Translations under genes and position numbers: made by a program
Shown: one piece after another, positions 1 through 12,822 of the stretch
How the letters are laid out: each line of letters opens with the position of its first letter
Numbering within the stretch: the first letter of the stretch is position 1
Assembly: GCF_040581485.1 (NCBI RefSeq)
Contig: NC_090130.1
Coordinates: forward strand, 5,828,001-5,892,000
From: Linepithema humile
Taxonomy: Eukaryota; Arthropoda; Insecta; Hymenoptera; Formicidae
Direction of reading: 5' to 3'
Length of the DNA: 64,000 nt
The notes under the pieces: generated by a model
Told to the model about the DNA's origin: nothing
Seen by the model: the letters and a program-made list of their open reading frames with translations, nothing else
The model's database searches: none

Positions 1-1200
1 AGGGTTATTAAACGTCAAACTGAATGCTGCCGCATTTATTTAAAAAGCGCGGACAATGTTCCGTGTTTGTAAGTCGAGTATACAACAACACATACGGTGT
101 CTTCCCTCATATTTAACCGTCATAATCATTCCTCCGATCCATTTGTCACTCAGCATGGTAGCGTGCCCGACCGAGAGGGAATTATCTCGAGTGACGTGGT
201 GGATTCCATAAGAGCGAATTAGATTCGTGCGTCCGTCGAACGTCTGTCGGATTCGAGAGAGCGTATGTACACGCCGGGCATTAAAACAACAAAATCAAAT
301 GGAGGCTCGCGCCCGTCCGTTCTAACAGGAGTATTCCCGAGCGGAACTAGTTCGTCGGTAGCGTGGAAGGTTTTTGAGCTCGGCGAAGGGTCAAAGTGCG
401 AGATTGTAGAAAAAGGAGAATCGCCGAGGAAGCAGAGCGAGAGGAACAACGTGCACTCGCGAGGACGGGAAATGGAACGCGCGGGTGGCGAGGGCGACCT
501 GAAAGGTCGCCGAGATATTTACATTGGAATAGTCTCTCTCTCCTCGGCCGGCGGTATTATCAATATTCATAATCCGGAGCTGGAGACATCCGTGGAACGT
601 GCAGCACGCCGACCGACCGCATGCGGCGAACGGACAGAGGCATACGATGAGGAAAAAAATGAGGAAGGACCCGGCGGGAACACACGAGGGGGGGCAACGC
701 GCGGAGCGAAGTAGGCCCCGGAGCGGGCGAGCGGGGCGTGCGCTGACCGCAAAAGATCCAAATCGACAGGTAAATACGTTGTTGACTCTGCGCAGAGAAG
801 CCCGAAAGCCAAATGGAATTCGGTTCGGTGATTTAGTGGGCGGTCTTCGGAGACCGCCGGCCGCCACGACAGCCTCCGCTCATCTGTACCCTCCTTTCAC
901 TCTTCCTCACGACCTTTATACTGACATCCCGCAGCCGTCGCCGACGTCACCATCAGCACGAAGAGCACGAAGAGGCATCGCGATGCAGACGGCTACTGTA
1001 TGGATGCGTGCGCGCCGATTCCTCTCAAAGACTCGAATGCGCCTCGCAGGTCACGCTTGAATTCAATTGGAAGGGCAATAATACGATAAGCCATATAGGG
1101 CAGATGTGACAGGCGAGTAACGAAAAGAGAGACGGTAAATCATTAATGAGAATCGTTTTGGAACCGGTCCGGTTTGGAGTCCGTCCGAATATCTACATTT
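1..1200. other. CpG-rich block, no supportable gene
   Basis: Rich in CpG and poor in stop codons between about 240 and 1060, so open frames of about 150 codons occur on both strands over the same bases (265-714 plus, 391-867 minus, 599-1060 plus). Their translations are dominated by Arg, Ala, Pro and Gly and show no domain. I read them as chance frames. Confidence 0.6.
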
Positions 1201-2535
1201 TATTTGAGTATTCATTGTCAGACATCTCGAGATCAAATGATAATTTTACAAGATACAACCGTTAAAGAGACATAATCTTGAGTGAGATATCAAAGTTATT
1301 TCGGAAATACTAATCAGATTTTACAGAACTCAATAAGAAACATAAAATTATCTCAATCGATATTACCGTCGGACTTTAGTGCAAATAAAAATAAATCGAC
1401 GAGAGACGTACGGATATATAATGTATAACTCATAACTATGAATAAACGAATTGATGTAATCTTCGATCGAAAGAAATCTCTTCAACGAACGTGATCGTTT
1501 GACTCGAGCACGCTAACGTAATAATAGGTCACGAAAGATATTATTCCAAAAAGTCGCAATCGTATCCGTGCCGAGCTTCTTGCGACGGAGAAAGAGATTC
1601 GGAGAAGCGAACCAATTAGTGTTTTGCTTGGCTAATGAATCGTCGTCCGGGCCACTCCTGCTCCCGGTTTGCAGGTTAAGTTAGCTTAGAACGGAGGTAT
1701 GCCTGGCTTGCTCGAAGAGAAAGAGAGAGCAGACCAGGTTTGCGAGCGAGCGAGTGAGCGAACGGACAAGCGAGTCCACGAAGCACAAAGCCCGAGCAAC
1801 CTCGCCGAAGAAGTGGGTTATTAATTATCAGCGCTACCTCTGTCCCCTCGGTCCCGTCCTACTCCTTCGCAACCGCCAACAGCCATCCTACCTATCTTCT
1901 CCCGTGCCCACAGCATCTGACTGTCCCGGCTTAATCGTGAGTTTCACTAATATATGGGATAGAAGTGCAGATGCAGAACGCGTAGTTAATATTCGCGCGT
2001 CTCCCCGCCATTGATGATCTGTACTTTATAAAAAATAATATACAGCAATACTTAAAAATTGTACAATTAGTAACGAGTACGACAGATTTAATATTTGCAA
2101 GTAATTGCGTCAAAAATTATCAGAAAAAATTGATCAGTCTGAAAAATAGAGCCAAACAATTTTATTTGTAGATTTATCGTTAAATCCATAATATTATGAA
2201 TTATGTAAAATTATTTAATAATTATAAGATATTTTTATCATGCAAGTGCAAAAAAAAAGACAATTGCTTTTATTGCGCGTAATACGATGTATATTTGCAT
2301 ACGCCATGTGCTCGACGTTCCTTCCGCTTTTCGTGATTGCGCTTTATCAGCAGATTGCACAATTTTGCCATTCCGTCGGAGATTAGTCGTGATCTACGTG
2401 CACACGCACGTCCGTGCGGCGAGTCGCAGCACAGAAGCATTCCGTGGTCGAAGCAGCGATTGCCGCGGAGAAAATGGATACTCGGCAACGTATTTCTTAT
2501 TGGACGACGATACACGAAGAATTCGTAGGAAACGA
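1201..2535. other. AT-rich stretch, no gene seen
   Basis: Two AT-rich blocks (about 1200-1480 and 2010-2270) flank a mixed segment. A degenerate GAGC-type run lies at about 1741-1770. No splice-flanked frame, tRNA-like fold or TE end was noticed. Confidence 0.55.
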
Positions 2536-2655
2536 CTACCCTTCGAGGCAGAAGAGATTAAAACCACAGGAGAAAGAGAAGGAGAAAATGAGAAAGTGGA
2601 AAAGAGAGAAGGAGAGGATGGAAGCGAACGAGCGAGCGAGCGAAGCTGAGAAAGA
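2536..2655. repeat. Purine-rich tract (plus strand)
   Basis: About 120 bp in which the plus strand is mostly A and G, ending in GAGC-type repeats near 2628-2645. The low stop density opens several overlapping frames on both strands that are rich in Glu/Lys/Arg or Ser/Leu/Pro. These are composition artefacts. Such asymmetry is common simple-sequence material in insect introns. Confidence 0.7.
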
Positions 2656-5071
2656 CCTTGAACCTCGGAAGGCTCCAATCACCGCGAGTTCGTTTGCCTA
2701 GCAAGACGAGATTTATACCTCAATTGCTACGAGCCTCAATCAAGAGTGTGCATACAAATATTAAACGTCACCAATACGACGAAGCGATTGCGTTTGTACT
2801 AACGCACGAAACAGTCTTGCGTGCAGTAAAGCGTTATTAATCGAATCAATCTCCAACGCCCATCGTAAGTGTAACTCTTAATTATTTTTATTAGTCGTTA
2901 TTTACAATTTCCATAAATTAAGGTAAAAGTAGTTCTGCGAGTCTGATCGTAACCGGAATGAGACATTCGAACAGCACTCACAACAACGTTAAGATCGCTC
3001 CTTCGTGTAATTACTTCCCGTAATGAGATAAAGACCGCGACATTGATGCATGGAGCGGAATTCAAACTTTGCATTTTATAACAACTGTAAATCGATATCT
3101 GTACACAACTTGTTTATAAGAAAATTAGTTCGATGTTCGCGATGTCGTCGATCTCAGGAGGCTGTCTATAGCTTTTACTTCCACTACCATAATCGAACAT
3201 GTTCGCAGATAAAATTTACGAGCGCCCGCATTGTCCTGTCTGAAAACGGTCGATACGATGACGTACGACAGGTACGATGACACGTGGATTACGACCAGCG
3301 CGTGTCGGACACGAAGTATCGGTCGGTATGAACACATTGCGGCCGACTGTCCGTCAAGCAAGAAAACTCACTACTCGCCTCGTAAGACATATTGCGGCGT
3401 CGATGTGCGTTACGGCCATCCTCGCCTAACGCTCTCCGACACTCTTTCATTCGCTTCGATCTGAGTGACATGCGAAATCATTATCGTGCGCGGGAATCTT
3501 CCCGATAGCGCGCCCGCGTCGACTCGAAAGTCGCGTAAGATTCGACGCCGGCGATTGATTTAACGCGATTACTATCGGCGCATTATATCGGTACACAAAT
3601 TCTAATTCGTTTATTCGATCGCAATGCTGTATCGCGCACACTCGGTTTTCACGCGGCGAGATTCATGTGCGGCGCCATAAATATCTCACATTAAAAATCG
3701 ACAAAATTGAATTCTTTCCCGCGAATTAGCTGTCCGAGAGTTACCACATCCGCGAAGCCGTATATAAGCCGGAGCGATAAGTTAGCCGGTTATTGCGAGA
3801 AAGACGGCATTATACATTCTAAACTCTGACACTTTCGCCCATCGATCTAACTAATGGCAGCCCTCTTAGCTGATCATAGGCGCTCGTTGCCGCCTTTAGG
3901 CACTAAAAGTCAACTCTACCGTATTTACGATCAGTCGATCAACGATAGAGACGGCACTGTTTCAAAAATCTTTTAAGACATTCTCAAAAACATGAAATTT
4001 TCGATGCTCGAGAATGTAAAATTGAAAGCATTAAATCGTGACGAGTCGGCACGGCGATCGGATACACCATTGCGCTTTCTACTGCTTTCGGAGTTGGTGG
4101 GTCAACTCCACAGACAACGATACTGCGTCGCGTTCCGCGATAGAAAGTTCTCCCGGTGGAGAAACGAGTCGATGAGCACGCGGGGTTTGTGAAACCGTTT
4201 TAATTGAAGAAATTTCAAACGTCGCGACTAAATCCCAGCCTCGCACGCCTACTTGCAAGAAACACGGATCAGAAACGATTAATATCGCATTTGCCGGCCA
4301 ATCACGGATGTCCGTTCGCGCCTTTAGGCGCTGGAGGCGAACAGATTTACGATCGGCGGTGCCCGTGGCTTGGTCGTAGACACAGCGCGCGGACCGACTT
4401 TCTTAGTCACAATGTAATAACGCGCCTTCGCTCGACGCGCGCGCGTTTACGAGACGTCGTCGATTTACCTCGCAAACGTAGGCGGCGGCACCTGGAGGTG
4501 ACCTATGGACACGAATTTATGGACAGGTCCTTTGTCCGGCACTCGACACTTTTCTACGTCTTCGTACCGAGAATTAGTTTGGTGGTTCGCGAGAACGATC
4601 TGGTGAGAATAATTTCTCCACACGTGCAACTAAAAGATACAGGCGAAAAAAATTAACAAATAATCAGCGATCATTTATTCGCGATCGATAATTTCTAATT
4701 AAAATTATAATAATACAGATTATTTCCATCGTATCTCACGATATTATTGTGCACGAATTATCGTTGGCACGTTTACGTCTAGAGTAAGCTGCAATACTAT
4801 TCTGGAACTTGAAGTGATTCATATTCAAAGATCAAACGGTACCTCGGAGAGAAACCCTTAAAGTGGCACTTAAGCGTGCCATTATCCAGCCAATGCCACC
4901 GGAATGCGAATTGCATCGCCGCATCGTCGATGTAGCGGCATCGTCGTCCAATTTGAGCAAGTCGCCCGCTTAATTGCAACAACAATGTGACCAAGATACT
5001 CGGTGTACAAACTCGGCAATGGTAGAAACAATGAAGGGAAGGGTAAAATCGCAGAGCGGTAAAGGGACCGA
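2656..5071. other. Mixed-composition stretch, no gene seen
   Basis: Contains a TATA-like TATATAAG at 3761-3768 with CpG-rich flanks but no recognisable transcript downstream. A 150-codon plus frame at 4204-4656 is Arg/His-rich and resembles no family I know. A good 5' splice consensus (GTAAGT) starts at 2865. Confidence 0.5.
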
Positions 5072-5083
5072 GGGGGGGGGGGG
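5072..5083 (+). repeat. G12 homopolymer
   Basis: Twelve consecutive G on the plus strand. This is a likely length-variable and sequencing-error-prone site. Confidence 0.95.
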
Positions 5084-7294
5084 AGATGCAATATACAGAT
5101 GAAGAAGGGTTACCGTGCGCGCACCCGTGACTGCCAGACCCGGAGGGCACTCATTCTCTTAATCTGATCGCTTAGCCCCGGTTATTATGCTATTACGCCG
5201 TATGACTTGACGGGTTCGAAGGCAATTATCGGCAGTTAGATTTCCAGGCGGCTCGACACACCGCACCGTGGACAATGGCCGGTGAAAGGCGAAGGTTCGA
5301 TCGATATCTCGTACAGGCAATGCGAGCCACGTTCGCTGCCGCAGCCGCTGCTTTCCGGCATGGTCCGTTGCTGTTGCCGATGGCTGCCGCCACCGCAGTT
5401 GCTGATGCTGCCGATCCATGATTGCCACAGGCCGTCCGCTCTGTGTGCGGCCGTCGCGATTACTAGCCCCCGAGCAGCGGAAGATCGAGATGAAACGGTA
5501 GAAATCTCTCGTTGAACGCTCGTCGATTGTTTAAACCCTTTAGAAGGATAAATAGACCCCGACTCGTTTCAATTCAATATGAGAGAAATGTTTCGACGTC
5601 GCGCGACATGCACGTGGCGTGAAGTTGTAATTGTAAAATTTTAAATACAAATCCTAAAACTGTTAATATCTCAATATTCTTTCTGAGAAAATATATATTG
5701 CAAATATATATGTATAACGCTTATAGAATGCCTATAGATATATAAATGCAAAATATAAAAAACCTAAAATTTCCTATACATTTTCCGTATATTTGAAATG
5801 TATCACGCAAAGGAGTCACGGTCGACTAGAGAGGCTATAGTTTCGCTAATCGCGCTCGTTTCACGCTTCCTTGGCGTACCGCAGGACGACTCAATCGCCC
5901 CATCGCATCGGTGCATCGTGATAATGCCGCCAATGAGCAAAGATTCACGACGCTTGACACGTGTGTGTGTGTGTGTGTGTGTGGAACGGGCGGCACGCAC
6001 GTGGCACAAAGTCCCGTCGCAGCCTCAAGTCCTACTCACTAAGTCTAATATAAACGACGTATCTCTCCCCTTTCCTCGTCAGCGATCCGTCCGCAGAGGT
6101 CGATGGTCGCCGATCGTTAACGGCCGCCCCGCAGGAATAATTAAATGCCTCCTCCTTTCACGGCGGATAAAGACAATGGGCACTGTGCTAAGATACGGTC
6201 ACGTCGGCGGCGAGATTAGCGGGTAGCACGAGCTGCACTCCCTTTTCTCCCGTTATCGTCGCACCGATATCGCCGGGCGCACGCTCGTGATTCGAGACGC
6301 CCCCCGCGGACCGGTTGCATCGGCACGATCGAGTTAATCCGCGGCGGTGAACGCAGTATCGGGCTGTGCACGTGTAGATTGAACGCGGACGCTCTCTCGT
6401 GGCAACCGGAACAATCGCGCGTATCCGAATATTCTCCCGGGACCGGCAGAAAGAGTCGTTTGTTTTCAGCCACCGAGCTCTTTTTGTGTTTCGCGCTCGA
6501 GTTGCGGTTCGCAATCAAATCCCCGTTGAGGACTTTGTCGTTTGACGGCCCCCGTTGACGGCCGGCATCCATTTTCCGTGACTCGCAAACAATCGCTGCG
6601 ATGGTGGTCCATCGAATGCAGCACGCAACCGGTCGGTCTGGTTCTTTGTACGATTGGACCAGAATCGCATTAATAAAAAACTGTATGAAAGAATCAATTG
6701 TATAATCTCAAAAAAACTGTGTAAAATGTTTTTAAATCATTCCAAGCTTCTGGTTTAACTAATATATTTGTTTAGTATTACTAATAATTTATTCATGTCA
6801 ACAGATTATTTTGCAACATAATATAATAAAAACACAACTGTTTTTTTAATTTCGTAAAGGTAAAAAGCTTTTAAAGAGAAAGCTAATCATTACATATGAT
6901 TATATTAGCACTTTTCTAAAGCAACCAGCGACAGCGTCGAGTACAAGATATTTGAAGCCTCGCTAAATCAAACGCATGTCTTATCCTTCAATAATTAAGA
7001 ATAACGGTATTAAACGCGTAAGAGATTCTTAAGCCTGCGATATATCTGGGACAACGGCAAAAGTGATTCGACTGGCGCAGAGCGAGAGTAAATTGCATTT
7101 CAACCTCGTTGTTCTCTGCCGATTCACAATGCCGACCGGAAGTCTGACGGTAATGGGGCCCGTAGAAGAGAGCAGCGCACTTGTCGCAATAAAACTTCTC
7201 TCCGGACATCCCCTCTATCCTCCCCACCGTATCTCGCTACATACTCCGGTCATCTTAACTACCAGACAGGACATTCACACTGGGCGATACAATC

Positions 7295-7301
<7 letters not shown>
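5084..7301. other. CpG-rich block then AT-rich block, no gene seen
   Basis: CpG-rich from about 5180 to 6640, then AT-rich from about 6680 to 6960. Overlapping opposite-strand frames (for example 5798-6226 plus; 6188-6514 and 6216-6572 minus) are low-stop artefacts without domains. Confidence 0.55.
5961..5983. repeat. (GT)11 microsatellite
   Basis: Eleven GT units plus a final G, preceded by ACAC. A run of alternating purine and pyrimidine that is likely polymorphic. One chance frame through it reads as repeated Val-Cys. Confidence 0.95.

Positions 7302-7345
<44 letters not shown>
7302..7345. repeat. (GA)n microsatellite
   Basis: An essentially uninterrupted GA run of about 22 units with a short imperfect GA leader from 7295. 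The plus frame crossing it translates to an Arg-Glu repeat, which is an artefact of the microsatellite. Confidence 0.95.
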
Positions 7346-7347
<2 letters not shown>

Positions 7348-8586
7348 TCTCCTCCTTCTCTCCGTCTTACATCCATCTCGTTCCTCCTCAACAGCTCCGC
7401 CTCATCTCTCTTATCCCACGCGCATAATTTCTCATCTCGGCAATATGCAAATAGGCACTGGCGCCCTTCGCAATGACTTTAGACTTTTATCGAAGATCTA
7501 TAAGCGCGAATGCGTTCCCCGCGTTATGTCTAAAAAAATGTCTTACGAAGGAACGCACTTGTCAGAAAGATTTCGTCAAAAAAATAGAATTCAATAAATC
7601 GAAAATGTTTTCCGAGCAGATTCATTCTACTCAAACCATAAGCCACGATTACCTTCCGACACTTATATAAGTCTTTGACTTTTTTTCTATCAAATTTTCC
7701 GACAAATAAAGACATTCAATAAACGGTGGAGCGTTTTAACTGCCGCTTAGAGCACAAAGTGGATCCTTCATCGGAAACCCTGACCTTTATCCACCCGTAC
7801 TCGTGACGGTACGTACGGTAACGATTATCCTGATCGCGGGATTAAGGGCCGCGGCTTGTCGTGCCGAGGTTGAGCTACGGCATGATCCTACGGCTTAAGG
7901 CCGTTTGTCTGTCGGCGCGGCGGCTGAATTTAATCGTCTGAAACGTACCGCGCTCTTGGGAGCAGCGAGCGCCACTAGAATCCTTCCTGTCAGATGACGA
8001 GACGTTAAACGGTATCCCTGGAGGCATTACCAGTCCCGAGTACGGAATACGCGAAAGATGGTGGGAGACTGGCGCGCGGGGGAAGGAGGGAGGGGGCCGA
8101 AGACGGAGAGTAGCACCTCGCCCGTACGTCTCGCCGACGCCGCTGCGAACGTCCCGTGAGTTCAAAACAAACGTCTCCGGGAAGGATGTCATCAGACAAG
8201 ACGTGATAAACGTCGAGGCGCGTCTGGAAATATGAGAGTGCCACGCGAAACCCGTAAAGTCGCCGAGTAATTTTGATCGCGATCTGACGCACCGCGCCGC
8301 CCGTTAAAACGTATCGCATCCTGTTACGTCTGGATATATATATTTCTTCTTTTCCCCCTTTTTTCACCAAATTTGTCCGCTCCGCCATAAACGCGTACGT
8401 GCCAACGTATCGTGCAAAGCGGATCGCATTATATCGTATCATTACAAAACAGGAAGAAACGCACGGACGTAGGATTACTAGATTTACGAAGGAAACAAAA
8501 ACACAACATAATGCGAGATTGTAAAATACATCGTTCAGCTTCACCTACATCTCTTCCGTCTATTTCAAACGATCGATTCCGATAGT
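7346..8586. other. CpG-rich stretch, no gene supported
   Basis: The minus frame at 8005-8544 (179 codons) is the longest here. Its N-terminal part is fairly hydrophobic (residues about 8-28), and the C-terminal half is low-complexity Arg/Ser/Pro. I recognise no family, and no splice or promoter context supports it. Confidence 0.5.
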
Positions 8587-8624
8587 CCTCGATCGTCCGC
8601 GTGCGATCGCGCGGACGATCGAGG
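8587..8624. repeat. Perfect inverted repeat, 15-bp stem, 8-nt loop
   Basis: The left arm 8587-8601 (CCTCGATCGTCCGCG) is the exact reverse complement of the right arm 8610-8624, separated by 8602-8609. Both arms are CpG-rich. It would form a very stable hairpin or cruciform. Function unknown. Confidence 0.95.
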
Positions 8625-10745
8625 CTCGTGAAAATCTCCTTTTGGCAACAACTTAAACTCCTACACTCGAGAGGATGACTCAGGTGACGGTCGTAAGACC
8701 CATACGGCTTCCTGGAGAGATCAACGGATCGCCGGAGCTCACGGAAGGATTCGCGAATCGCGCCTGTAACGTATCACCCGGACGAATACGACACGGAGTC
8801 GTCCCCGAGTCGCGCTCGGAACGCCAAAGCGTGTGCGTCGGTACATAAACGGTCCCGAGGTCGAGGATATGCGCGCGACGGCACCTACGCGGCTTAACCT
8901 CGCACACGTACGCCGTAGGATGGCCAGGCTTTATTTGAGGAACGTGCCACGGGAACACCCCGAGAAGCTTTTCGGGTAAAAATAGCGGAAATTGCATCTC
9001 GACGGGGTGGTGGATGAAGCCCAGTCGCCGGTCTGTACGTGACAGTCGCGCCGCGCCACCTCGCACACGCGGGAGCAGGCTGACACCTTGTGTCAGTATA
9101 CTGTCGTATATTTGGATGCGGTGTTGACTCTTTACAGCTGTTACCTACGTACGCTGCCGACGGGACGACCGTATTTCACGACTCCATACAAACCGAGATA
9201 AAACTGGACCGGCTTCTTTTTTACCGCCTGCCGCGCCGTTTCCGAAATGTAATGAGCAGACGCTTCGCTAAAGTCTTCATCTAATATACGTGTACGGTAT
9301 TGCTCAACACATTATATTACGCACATCAAGATATTTCTTATAAAACAATTAATTTTTATCGAGAATAATATAATTAGATGTCATTTATTTCTCTTCAGAA
9401 TAATGCAAAACAATGTTCAATATTCCTTGAAAGTTGTTTGTATTCTTTGTTAAAACTAACGAAATTAATTTGAAGCGAGAACTTCTGTTTCCAAAATGAG
9501 AATTGCAATTCGTGATTTAGTTGCCTTCGACTGTTCGGCGCTAACGACCGCGTGTTACTTCACGCTCCGAAAGTTTTAAACAAACTTGACAGTGCCACGA
9601 GTGCCATCGGGATTTGCCTTTTCGACTCACGAGTTTTCCACTGAATAAATTCAACGTTATCATCGTCAGTGGAACCGCCGAAGGGAAGTGCGCGCTCGCG
9701 AGTCTCCCACTGATTGCTCGCTCTCTCGCGGGGGCAAGAATTCAGATTTCTTAATCCATAATGCATGAACCGTTTAAGGAGCGCTTAACCGGCGACGTAA
9801 ACTAATGTAGCGAATTGCCGAGCAATGGAATGAAAATATCGCCCGGTTTCATAGAGCTTGTTTCTGTTCGCGCGTTTCGCACGGCAAACCAGGACTTGGC
9901 GCATAATCTGAGACTCGCGAAGGGGCTGAAAAAAAGAACGGGTGGGCGAGGGGAGTGCGCATTGTTGGTCGTGAGATTGCAGCGTCATGGGTCTTGAAAT
10001 AGCTCGTAAAATTGCGAATGACCGGGGAGCGAGAGCGTCGAGCGAGAAGGAGGAAGAGAGCGAGAAAGGACCGATGTATCTATTGGATAGGCAAGATCGA
10101 TGCGAGTCCGGGCAGGACATTCCGTGTGCGTGTATCCGGTGAATTCACCGTCGGGTGTGTGCGTACGAATATGTGCGAGTAAGTGCCTCCCACGCGTACG
10201 GATAATGGTACATCCGCGTATCTTGCCGCGAGTACAAGTCGGTACCTACGCCATCGGTACTCGAGCGAGCGTAATCGCGTTCCTGTAAACGATTTTCTGC
10301 TCGGTGTGTTTGCCGGCATCGCCGGACACGCGTTTCGCGTGGTTACTGGACGCGTGCGGCGCTCATCTTTATCGGGTTTCGAAAGAAACACGATGTCGGC
10401 TGCAAAGGATATTGAGTACTAGATACTTTTTAAGAGATAACTCTATCGCCATCTAACCTTTGTCTTCCACTGCGCTTCACTATAACGAAGCAGGAGTTTA
10501 TCTAATAAAAATAAAAATATCAATCTGGTGAGCCAAAACAAGCAAACAATATTTTTAAAAACTATTTTACCATTTTTTGTTAAATTTGAGGTGGATTTTT
10601 TTTTGTTCGAATAAACAATTGTGTGGAATTTTTTTTTAAATAAACAAAAATCTGGTTATTTCGAACTAAAAAATGTTTCTAAAATATTTATCAATTTTAA
10701 AACACAAAGAGATTGTAATAAAATAGCTAAAAGAGATTAATGACA
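8625..10745. other. CpG-rich to mixed stretch, no gene seen
   Basis: CpG-rich to about 9080, AT-rich at about 9290-9500, CpG-rich again at about 9540-10400, then AT-rich. Open frames on both strands overlap extensively at 8680-9066 and 9785-10422. A strong 5' splice consensus follows base 10178, without a clear coding frame ending there. Confidence 0.5.
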
Positions 10746-10781
10746 TACTTGATATATATTATAGGCTTTATATATCAAGTA
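10746..10781. repeat. Perfect inverted repeat, 13-bp stem, 10-nt loop
   Basis: The left arm 10746-10758 (TACTTGATATATA) is exactly complementary in reverse to 10769-10781, around loop 10759-10768. It lies in AT-rich DNA. The stem is too short for a normal microRNA precursor. Confidence 0.95.
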
Positions 10782-12726
10782 CACTTTAGTTACAAGTATC
10801 TTTATCTCGTCATCTCCATCATATGTAAAAACGATCAATACCTAACGCAACACAACCATTAAATCATTCGTAATTTTCTGCACGTAATGTTTCTGTAATT
10901 TCTCTACACGTTGCGAATGCTAAACGGACGGCTTCTCATAACGAGAGTGTAAAAGTAGCATTACTGAATAGCTACGTCGAATAACGGGACTATCTTCAAA
11001 ACAGACATGTAATTTTCGTATCTAAACCGTCCCAACTTCGTGTTTAATGTGCTAAGTGGTCTTGTCCGGCATGTTTCTCGCGTGGTTGCCAAAGGCAGCA
11101 CCGACAATCGTCTTTATTAACGTTTCAAGGTGAGAGACGCCGAACAGCGAAAATTCTTATACGAGGGAGCGCGTCGATATTTTAATTATATGTACAATAT
11201 GAATCGCGTGAGAAGCGGACGTTAAACGCTCGCATGTAGAATCTCTTTCGTGGTGAACGATCATAAACACGAATGCGTTCATCATTTTCGCGCGCATGTG
11301 CGTAATTACATCCGTGTAGATATGTGAAAGCGCACACAGCTTCGCTCTCTTCGATATCGCTATCAGACGGACAGATCGCAATAATTACGGTTTAATACTA
11401 GATTAATACGTTATTTATAATATGCGAAACTTCGACGACCATCTCGCTAAGATTTTCCAAGCAAATAAAATATTTTTGCTACATTTTTTCGTTGTATTAA
11501 TACTTTTAATATTTTATTATTCGGTATTAATTTTAATTACATTTTAATTATTCGCGGTGATTTAATGGTATCGCAATCAATCAAATATAAGTAAAGGCAA
11601 CGTGCAAATTTGAAAATTAGCAGTCCAATCGAGTTTACTTCCGGACACACGTTCGTAAAGCACGACGTCACATCACCGTAAGGACCGTTCCAGCCCCTCG
11701 GAACGTAGGTCTACGATGCTTTGAGCTGTTTTTCGCCTCATTGGAGAAGAAAAAAGTCGTATAGGCGGCTCTCCCGAGCGCGTTCCACACGGAGTAATTT
11801 CGCTAATGGTCTTGAATTACGACGGCGCGGCGCGGCGCGGCGCGCCGCGTCGCGTCGGCTCGTTCCCTGCTTGTTCGACCCCAGTCGGGTCCACCGCCGG
11901 ACTCCAGCGGCGGGAGAGGTAATTCGCCGCTGGAAATTCGGAAATTAAATTGGTACCTACGAGAAGGCTCCTTTTAATGCGCGTAATTACGTGATTATGC
12001 CGCGGAGGGGTTCGAAACGGTTTGAACTCGGCGGCTCGCATTAAAGTATATCGCTACGGTGTCGAGCAGGATGAAGATTAGAGAAAGTGAGAGAGGGCGG
12101 GGAGTGAGTAAGTGAGTAAAAGAGGGCTTCATACACTCGTGTATGTAAATTATAACGGGAGGAAATGCGGCTTATGCACGTTGCTAAAACAGGACGTGGA
12201 CGCCAGTCCTTGTCCGTCGTGGACGACTTTTAAACATGACGCGTGGTTTAAAATACATTTTTTCGCTGCATTTCTCGCGCGGCGAACGATTACTCGACGA
12301 ACGCGTGATGTTCCAAATGTAATATTACAGTCGGTCCGTGTCATGTTGAGGAAACGCTGTGCAAAGCTAAATTATTCAGCGAAGGGGATTCCAGTTGGAC
12401 AAGGGTTAATCAGCCAAAGACAAAGAGCGCTTTTAGCTGATTAATCTACCCTCGTCTAGTTAAAATGCGGTCAATGGACACTGTAAATCGCGACGCCTAT
12501 TACAAAACACGTCATAAAACTTGCGTACTTGACCGTCATCACGGGCGCAGACACGGCGAATAATGTCAAACGCGCGTGTGTGCTTCAAGATTTTCAAGTG
12601 TCACGCGTGTGTTCTAAGAAGAAGTCACAATGCCGACATTCATTTGTTCTTAGCACGTCATCTGCACCGGAATCGGGGCGATAAATTACGGCATACGTCT
12701 GGACGGCGGCTGAGAAAACGGCGCGA
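10782..12726. other. Mosaic non-coding stretch
   Basis: AT-rich around 10782-10870 and 11390-11620, and CpG-rich around 11640-12070, where the CGGCG array sits. No convincing exon or RNA gene was seen. Confidence 0.5.
11823..11842. repeat. (CGGCG)4 GC-only minisatellite
   Basis: Four tandem CGGCG units followed by CGCCGCG, giving a run of GC-only sequence of about 27 bp with internal self-complementarity. It explains the Arg/Ala-rich frames on both strands here. Confidence 0.9.
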
Positions 12727-12822
12727 TTAATTGCTCTGTCTGTGTGGCGCTTAACGAGTAACGGCAATGAGCACCTTTCGCGTAATATTAGCCATTAATT
12801 GCAACATTTGTTTTGTTAATTG
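12727..12822. promoter_or_regulatory. Candidate enhancer: three TTAATTG homeodomain-type words
   Basis: TTAATTG occurs at 12727-12733, at 12795-12801 (as ATTAATTG from 12794) and at 12816-12822, all in the same orientation within 96 bp. TTAATTG/TAATTG is the core bound by many Antennapedia/Engrailed-class homeodomains. That is established for the family. The claim that this is an enhancer is inference. Confidence 0.25.

Noticed and set aside
1660..1700. Telomere-like AGGTTAAGTTAGC words
   Set aside because: Not a tandem TTAGG array, just two related words.
8005..8544. 179-codon minus frame with a hydrophobic N-terminal part
   Set aside because: The C-terminal half is low complexity. No domain, and no conserved motif visible.
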